From contig JAHBMJ010003845.1 of NCBI GenBank assembly GCA_018398765.1, forward strand, positions 22,964 through 86,963: a stretch of 64,000 nucleotides of DNA. The letters run 5' to 3'. Below, piece after piece: positions 58,293 to 64,000 of the stretch. Made by a program: the position numbers and the translations under genes. How positions within the stretch are numbered: the first letter of the stretch is position 1; every line of letters starts with the position of its first letter. This DNA is from Chromera velia (taxonomy: Eukaryota > Sar > Chromeraceae). The notes below the pieces were generated by a model. The model saw only the letters and a list, made by a program, of their open reading frames with translations. It ran no database searches and was not told the DNA's origin.

Positions 58293-59402
58293 ATGGAGAG
58301 GTCTTCAAAGGAGCGTGCAGAGAGAGAGTGTCACAATCAACCAGAATCCGAGACAGCCGCACTTCGCTGTATCGTGTTCATTGCGGCGTCTCTGGACGGA
58401 TACATCGCGAGACGGGACGGGAGTCTCGACTGGCTCCCGGGGGCAGAGAGTGGCGTTGAAGGGGGGCAGGGCACCAACGAGACCCCATCGCCTCCGTGCC
58501 TGTCTCCTGAGATGGAAGCGAGGGCAGATTCATCGCTCACCACTTGTCTCCCTGATTCCTCCGGCCGTGCGGACTCCGGTGATGTGCACAACGCAAATGT
58601 GCCGCCAAGTTCGGGAGACGGCACCCCCGACCTGTTTGAATACACGTCGGTCACGGAGACGGTGGACGCGATCATCATGGGCCGAAACACATTTGATGCG
58701 GTGACTCTGCGACTGTCCCCCAATGTGTGGCCGTATGCAGGGAAGAGAGTTTACGTTGTTACCTCCCAGGGGAGACCGAAAAAAGGGGGCGCGTGCGAGG
58801 CCAATTTGGAGTCGCCTGGTGGTGGTGTCACACAAGATCGTGCCACGTTACTCGAAGGGCATGATGTGCGGTTTTTGGATCCTGGTGTCTTTGGAAAGGG
58901 AGAGAGAGAGAGAGCCGTAGGTATTCGTGAGTCTCTAATTCGTGAGGGCGTCAAGACTGTGTATGTGGATGGAGGTCGGCTAATTCAGAGTTTCCTTCAC
59001 CAAGGTTGGATTGACGATTTTATTCTGACAACCTTCCCCGTCCTGCTAGGAGACGGGATTCCTCTCTTTAGAAGGACACAGTCAATTGAAGGAAAAGACT
59101 ACGCATCGGAGTCTGATTCTCAAAAAGGTGGTCGTCAGGTTCTGCCTGGGAAAGGGGATCCGAGGGACACGTCGACGGGTGATCAGAGAGAGGCTCCGTC
59201 TCCGCTGCATGAAGAGGCAACCCGCGTCGACTCTCAGGGTGTCAAGACTGACGCGGGGGAAACTGACAAACCATCGCAGGGTACAGGGCTGAGCCGACTG
59301 GGGGACCTCCACTTTCAAGCGGTTGCAACGAGGCTGCAACGAGTCGGGGCCTCGTGTGCAGTCCAGACTCACTTCAAGAAAACATCATTGCACCTCAATT
59401 GA
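58293..59402 (+). CDS. RibD C-terminal / DHFR-fold reductase family protein
   Basis: NAD(P)H-dependent reductase fold of the RibD-C / YwjB-like group; exact substrate unknown. From ATG 58293 the product is 369 residues, longer than the usual 170-190. Family blocks appear in order: RCIVFIAASLDGYIARRDGS (first strand and substrate loop), VDAIIMGRNTFDAV (dinucleotide-site MGRxTF motif), WPYAGKRVYVVTSQG, GVKTVYVDGGRLIQSFL (second glycine motif) and WIDDFILTTFPVLLGDGIPLF. About 55 residues of Ser/Pro/Asp-rich sequence are inserted between SLDWLPG and YTSVTETV, and a roughly 100-residue low-complexity tail precedes the final HFQAVATRLQRVG segment. An upstream ATG at 58133 opens a hydrophobic signal-peptide frame. 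It could splice in frame (donor 58196, acceptor ending 58286), extending the protein with a secretory or plastid leader. Confidence 0.85.
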   Translation: MERSSKERAERECHNQPESETAALRCIVFIAASLDGYIARRDGSLDWLPGAESGVEGGQGTNETPSPPCLSPEMEARADSSLTTCLPDSSGRADSGDVHNANVPPSSGDGTPDLFEYTSVTETVDAIIMGRNTFDAVTLRLSPNVWPYAGKRVYVVTSQGRPKKGGACEANLESPGGGVTQDRATLLEGHDVRFLDPGVFGKGERERAVGIRESLIREGVKTVYVDGGRLIQSFLHQGWIDDFILTTFPVLLGDGIPLFRRTQSIEGKDYASESDSQKGGRQVLPGKGDPRDTSTGDQREAPSPLHEEATRVDSQGVKTDAGETDKPSQGTGLSRLGDLHFQAVATRLQRVGASCAVQTHFKKTSLHLN

Positions 59403-59433
59403 CTGGCGTGGCTCGATCAGCGGCTTTAGCCCG

Positions 59434-59478
<45 letters not shown>

Positions 59479-61615
59479 GCACGCACACACATACACACAC
59501 GCACACACACACTGCGCTTCCGCAATTGCAGTTCTCCAGATCTTTCGCACGCATCTGCGCGTCTGCCTTCCAGTCTCTCTCATCTGGTTTCTCTTCAATT
59601 GCCGTCCCCATGTGGTCTCTCTCCGACAATCAATCCATCTGTCTGTCAAAGAGTATATGTCGATACATATTTTGTGCCTCTCTGAGTCTCTGTGGGTCTG
59701 CTTTGGTTTACCGAATGAATTACTGAATGAATTACATGACTAGTTACATGATGAATACCTGAGTAGTGTTAATTTCGATTGGTGAATTACTTGGTGAATT
59801 ACAAAAAAACTTCAGGTGCTAGTTCAGGTGTTTCATCGACTGTTCTTTTCAAACGGTAACTGGAACATAAAGTTAGACCTAAATTTAGATTAACACGAAG
59901 CATATAGTATGAAATTGTCAAGTTTTTAAAGCTAACCCTAGAGTTAACCTATAGAAGAGATTATATAATAGAAAAAAAATGTCTTAATTTAATTAAAGTA
60001 TTAGTATAAGCCAGTTTTTTCGCTATTACTACTAGTATTACTAGGTCAGTTATTAGCTAGAAATCAATTTATTTTATTTAATTACACTCTCTTAATTTAA
60101 CTTTCATCTAGACTTTCATCGGCTTATCATATAATATATGTATATTTTAGGTTATATTTAGTAACTTTAGTTCAGCTTGGAAAACTAGCAAAATATTATG
60201 AAATGAGATGCCGCTCAGATACGTAATATTCTAGGGGTATCACAGAGAAAAAAAAATGTATCAATATAACTCTATTTGTTGGATACTTTTTTTTTTCTTT
60301 TTTTGTTTATCTAAAACAACTGTGACTGTTGTTTAGCTGTTGCACGGGTGTTGCACAAGTGTTGCAAGCCTGAGGTGTTGCAGGCAAAAAGAAAAAAAAA
60401 TGATAATTAATTAACTCGTTTTTCTAAAAACTTTTTTTCTTTTTTTTTTTTGCTGTAACATGCCTTTTTTCATTCAAGTTTTAGGCAATATTACGGTAAC
60501 AATATTAAAACCGAACTCGTAGCCGAAGTTCTATTAAAATATAGCACTAGATATAGCCCTGGGAAAAGGATGAAGATTCAACTTAACCGTTTAAGGAATC
60601 AAGGTTCATGTTGAAGTGGTGAACTTGAATCAGGTTCAAAATGGTTTAAAAACAGACCTCCCTGAACTTAACTACCATTTGAAAGTTCAAGCCGCATTTT
60701 TAGATAAGCTTGAAAGTCCGTACCGCAGGCGTGGATCACTTACGGTGTCTTAAAAGCCAAAGCCACATATCTGGACGGTGTCTTGACCATGTATGCCACA
60801 AGCATGGACGGTTTCTTGAAAAACGATGCCACAGATAGAGATCATCTTGATTATATTTTTTCAAGTGGCACTTAGGTTCAGGGAGGTTTAAAAACAGGTT
60901 AAAAGGGTCAAAAAGATGTTTTAAATTAAACTTTAAAAACAGATTGACTTTGAATTGGTAGAAGCCTAACGTTTTTTATATGCAATTCTTAATTTTTGTT
61001 TGCATTGGCTCAGAAGATTAAAGACAGACTCGTCTGACAGAATAAATGAAAAGTGTTTAAAACATTTTTGACTGAGCACAAAAGTGTAAAGCCGTCTAAT
61101 AGCTATAATAAGAAAAATTGAAACTGTTCACGTTCTAAATTTCTAGAGAACAGCTCCCAGAGCAGCTTCCAATGTTTTCTTCACCGGTCATAATGCTTAG
61201 AGGAAGATCGAAAATGTTGTAGAATTCCTTTATGAAAACCTAAACTCTCCGTAAGTCAGCTCTCCCTCCTCTCACGCGATCACTACTGTTTTCTTGCGAT
61301 TCTCAGTTCGTTTTCCCCAATGGTATGACAAGCCTGCCAACGGAAAGCTGCCAGAAGGTTTGCCATACTGTTCAGAGACGGGCAGATTCTCGGTTTGGGA
61401 CTGAGGCTTTCTTGTTACCCCAGGAAGCCTCTCCTTGAATGCGGTGTTAAGAAACAGCACCGCGACCGTTTCACCATTCCATCTTGTACAAGGGGGAGTG
61501 GCCTCTTAGGGAAATTCGTTTGATCGAAATTGTGGAACATCACTCCGCCGCGGGGCAGAGGACCACTCTGAGACTTGGAAACCAACGAGCTTATCTCCTT
61601 CATAGATATAAGTTG
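59403..61615. other. 3' flank and AT-rich intergenic DNA
   Basis: A (CA)n tract with CGCA interruptions occupies 59437-59513. From about 59750 the DNA is AT-rich and without a supportable gene. Around 60640-60675 and 60880-60915 short opposite-orientation copies of a CCTCCCTGAAC/GTTCAGGGAGG word with TTTAAAAAC occur. Confidence 0.5.
59437..59513. repeat. (CA)n microsatellite
   Basis: CA repeats with CGCA interruptions about 35 bp after the stop codon of the reductase gene. Confidence 0.9.
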
Positions 61616-62022
61616 AAACTCTCAAGCACCATGCAACTAAAGCGTGCTTATGCCGAAGAAAACAAAGCCAATCTGACCATCGACAGACAAACACACCTGT
61701 CAAGCACCATGCAACTAAAGCGCACTCATGCCAAAAAAGAAACAAAGCCAATCTGACCATCGACAGACAAACACACATGTCAAGCACCATGCAACTAAAG
61801 TGCGCTCATGCCAAAAAAAACAAAGCCAATCTGACCACCGACAGACAAACACACCCGTCAAGCACCATGCAACTAAAGCACGCTCATGCCAAAGAAAACA
61901 AAGCCAATCTGACCATCGACAGACAAACACATCCACCAAGCACCATGCAACTAAAGCGCGCTCATGCCAAAGAAAACAAAGCCAATCTGACCACCGACAG
62001 ACAAACACACCTGTCAAGCACC
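61616..62022. repeat. 78-bp minisatellite, about five copies
   Basis: Tandem copies of a unit containing AGCACCATGCAACTAAAGCG, TCATGCCAA, ACAAAGCCAATCTGACCA and CGACAGACAAACACACC. The unit is 78 bp (26 codons), so frames stay open across copies on both strands. Length variants in an A run (AAAAAAG) shift some copies. Confidence 0.92.
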
Positions 62023-64000
62023 AATAAAGGGGCTCTCTGTAGGTGTAGAACCTCAAGAGGGGCGAAGCATCTTGCTGTATCCTCTACAGAAGGGCCGTCA
62101 GAGACATCAAGAACAGATGCTCCGTGCTCGTCGCAAGTGTAATATATACCTAGAGGAGTTCATGAAGAACCCGTGCAACACGAATCTGTTAGATTTCCGG
62201 AGCCGGCCTCGAAACCACCAAGCACCACCAAGCCTTCCCTGATGAGTTTTGGAAAGGGCTGCAGATTTCTGAGTTCGCTGAAGACTCTTTCCTGAAACCC
62301 CAAGAAACCTTTCCTTCTCACAGGAACAGCAGCAGCAGCAGGCCTTCATTTCTGTTGTTTGTGGAATATATATAGATGGAAGGAGGACCCCTGGCCCAGA
62401 ATACGAGGTTCGAACACGGAGTCTGCGCCCAGCAGCAGATAAAGTCTTGAGGGGTGAGACAAAGGCTGTCTCTCTGCGTCCACTGCAGGCACGGGCATGA
62501 AAACTGCCCATTTCGAAAAAAAATAGTAAACAACACCCTAACGGACATACAATTCAGGTCGGTCTTCGAGTTGGGTGCATGGAGGTGGAACAAGTGCATG
62601 GGGGCAAGCTTTTCCGTCGCCTTATTCTCTACCGCAGAATTGCCTGGAGGCCCGTGCTCTGAAGAACTTAATCGTGATGTCTTGACAGTGTATAATTCGT
62701 ATTAGCCTTCACAGAATCGCATTGCACGAACCGAACAGAACTGCATTAGGTAATCCAACTAATGAAGAGTCAAATGTATGGCAGCTGCACTAGCAAAAAA
62801 AATGACCCCCATTTTTGAAGGGCATCTTGGCTGTGGACTTTGTCTCTATTCTTTTCTATTATGGTGGTCTCAGTACAAGCACTCCAATGGCGGACCCGCT
62901 TGCAGTCACTAGGCAGGCAGTCAGAGAAAAGAGAGCTCTGCAAGGAAAGAGGTTGCACATACAGAGAAAAAGGCAAAAAAGTGAAATCTGCATTGCATTC
63001 TTCTTCCCCTCTGCTTCTTTCTACACATGCTTTTGCTACCAGAGTAACCAAAACAGCCGTATTTTGACCTCAAACCTGTCGGGTAATCTTTGTAAAATAT
63101 AGGGGATCTTCAATCAAGTATCCAATTTTCAAGATGTCCACTCTCCAGAAGACGACATGTTGTCATGTAGCAATGCATTCATATAAAGCACAGAAAGGGT
63201 GAGCCAGACGTATACTGTTACTTGTTTTCCTTACCTGTTGCATCCGCTCAACAGGATCTGCACCGCTTGCCCTGCATTATGCACAGGCAGGGTCTTTGCT
63301 GCTAAGCTGTTTCATGCAAAGATCTATAAACGTTCCGGCTTCACGGTCAAAGCAGGTGTATGGAAGCTTGACTGAAAGATGAATGCATGTATAGACGGAA
63401 GGGTCGACACGCTCACGGAATTCTACTGTGTACAGCCCCGGAAAGCACCTGTGCATACAAATTTGTATTGGATGACTCTTCATGATTCGGATTGCCTAAA
63501 AAAACTTTATTTTTGGAAAGGAACAATGTGGGAAGTCGGGGCTGTGACAAAAGATGCACTGGGCAAAATCCAACTCTGTCAATTTTTTCCCCATTTTTTG
63601 GCCTGCTACAGGGGGAGCAAAAGAAAAGACAAGAAAAAATCCTTCATCGTGCCGACAATTTTGCGGGGTTTGCGAGTAAAAGAGACCAATACGGGACAAG
63701 AAAAACAGACGAGAGAGGAAAGAATCCACCATGTATAGAACATAGAGTGGAGAGAAGTAGCAGATAGTCAGTTACTGACCAAAAAGAGCAAAGAGTACAA
63801 TGAAGGGAGGGGCCGGGTATGCGCGTGGTCAGGGAGGCATCTGACAAGCCTGTAAAGACAGTAGAGAAGCACATATTCACTCCTGTCTCCTCAAGCAGAC
63901 AGAGCAACGCTTTAAAAGTTTCATGAAAGAAGAGGGTATGCTAGCACTGCAATATATCGAATTATCTTTGCTCTCTTCTCTCTCTCTGTCTTGAAATAAA
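62023..64000. other. Right end of window, no gene supported
   Basis: Mixed composition with several ORFs under 140 codons on both strands (for example 63379-63738 plus and 62107-62511 minus), none with a recognised motif or credible splice context. Confidence 0.5.

Noticed and set aside
63379-63738. Plus-strand 119-codon ORF
   Set aside because: ATG-initiated but with no recognised motif, no splice context and ordinary length for chance; not reported as a gene.

Overview
This window is nuclear DNA of a eukaryote with intron-rich, GC-rich genes, GT-AG introns and extreme simple-sequence content. The gene set is an ammonium transporter, an HtrA-like protease with a signal peptide, a fungal/nematode-type M16C peptidase, a protein-only RNase P and a DHFR-fold reductase. 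That set and the texture of the DNA suggest a protist, most likely a photosynthetic alveolate of the chromerid type such as Chromera velia. This assignment is inference; no rRNA or organelle marker is present.

Layout, left to right. (1) 145-6046 (+): the 3' part of a long coiled-coil / low-complexity protein gene, six exons, all internal introns in phase 0. (2) 7968-9295 (+): a PRORP (protein-only RNase P) NYN-nuclease gene, with an in-frame TGA and a one-base frame change between its catalytic motifs. (3) 9530-10495: five repeat units, each holding a conserved hairpin around a GTAAGT. (4) 11036-14990 (+): two decayed LINE copies with YADD reverse transcriptase motifs. (5) 15340-18608 (-): a three-exon secreted trypsin-fold (HtrA/Deg-like) protease. 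(6) 19372-23995 (+): a six-exon low-complexity protein. (7) 25569-27280: a 1.7 kb transposon remnant with 269-bp terminal inverted repeats flanked by TA. (8) 28933-42067 (-): a 13 kb, about 22-exon M16C metallopeptidase whose introns are largely microsatellite. (9) 42512-46160: a 48-bp satellite array of roughly 75 copies, containing an assembly gap. (10) 46633-47629: a repeat family built on GGCGCGCGCC. (11) 48231-50682 (+): a three-exon ammonium transporter. (12) 52960-54170: a 1.2 kb purine-rich triplet tract. (13) 54523-55074 (-): a WD40-like fragment. (14) 58293-59402 (+): a RibD-C/DHFR-like reductase. (15) 59403-64000: AT-rich DNA with a 78-bp minisatellite.

Gene models were built by hand from GT-AG junctions, reading-frame continuity and recalled family motifs. 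For the M16, AMT and HtrA genes every accepted junction preserves frame and restores a conserved family motif, so those models are strong. There is no sign of operon-like organisation. The M16 and HtrA proteases have predicted signal peptides and may act in the secretory pathway or plastid. The transporter would act in a membrane and the PRORP in tRNA 5' maturation.
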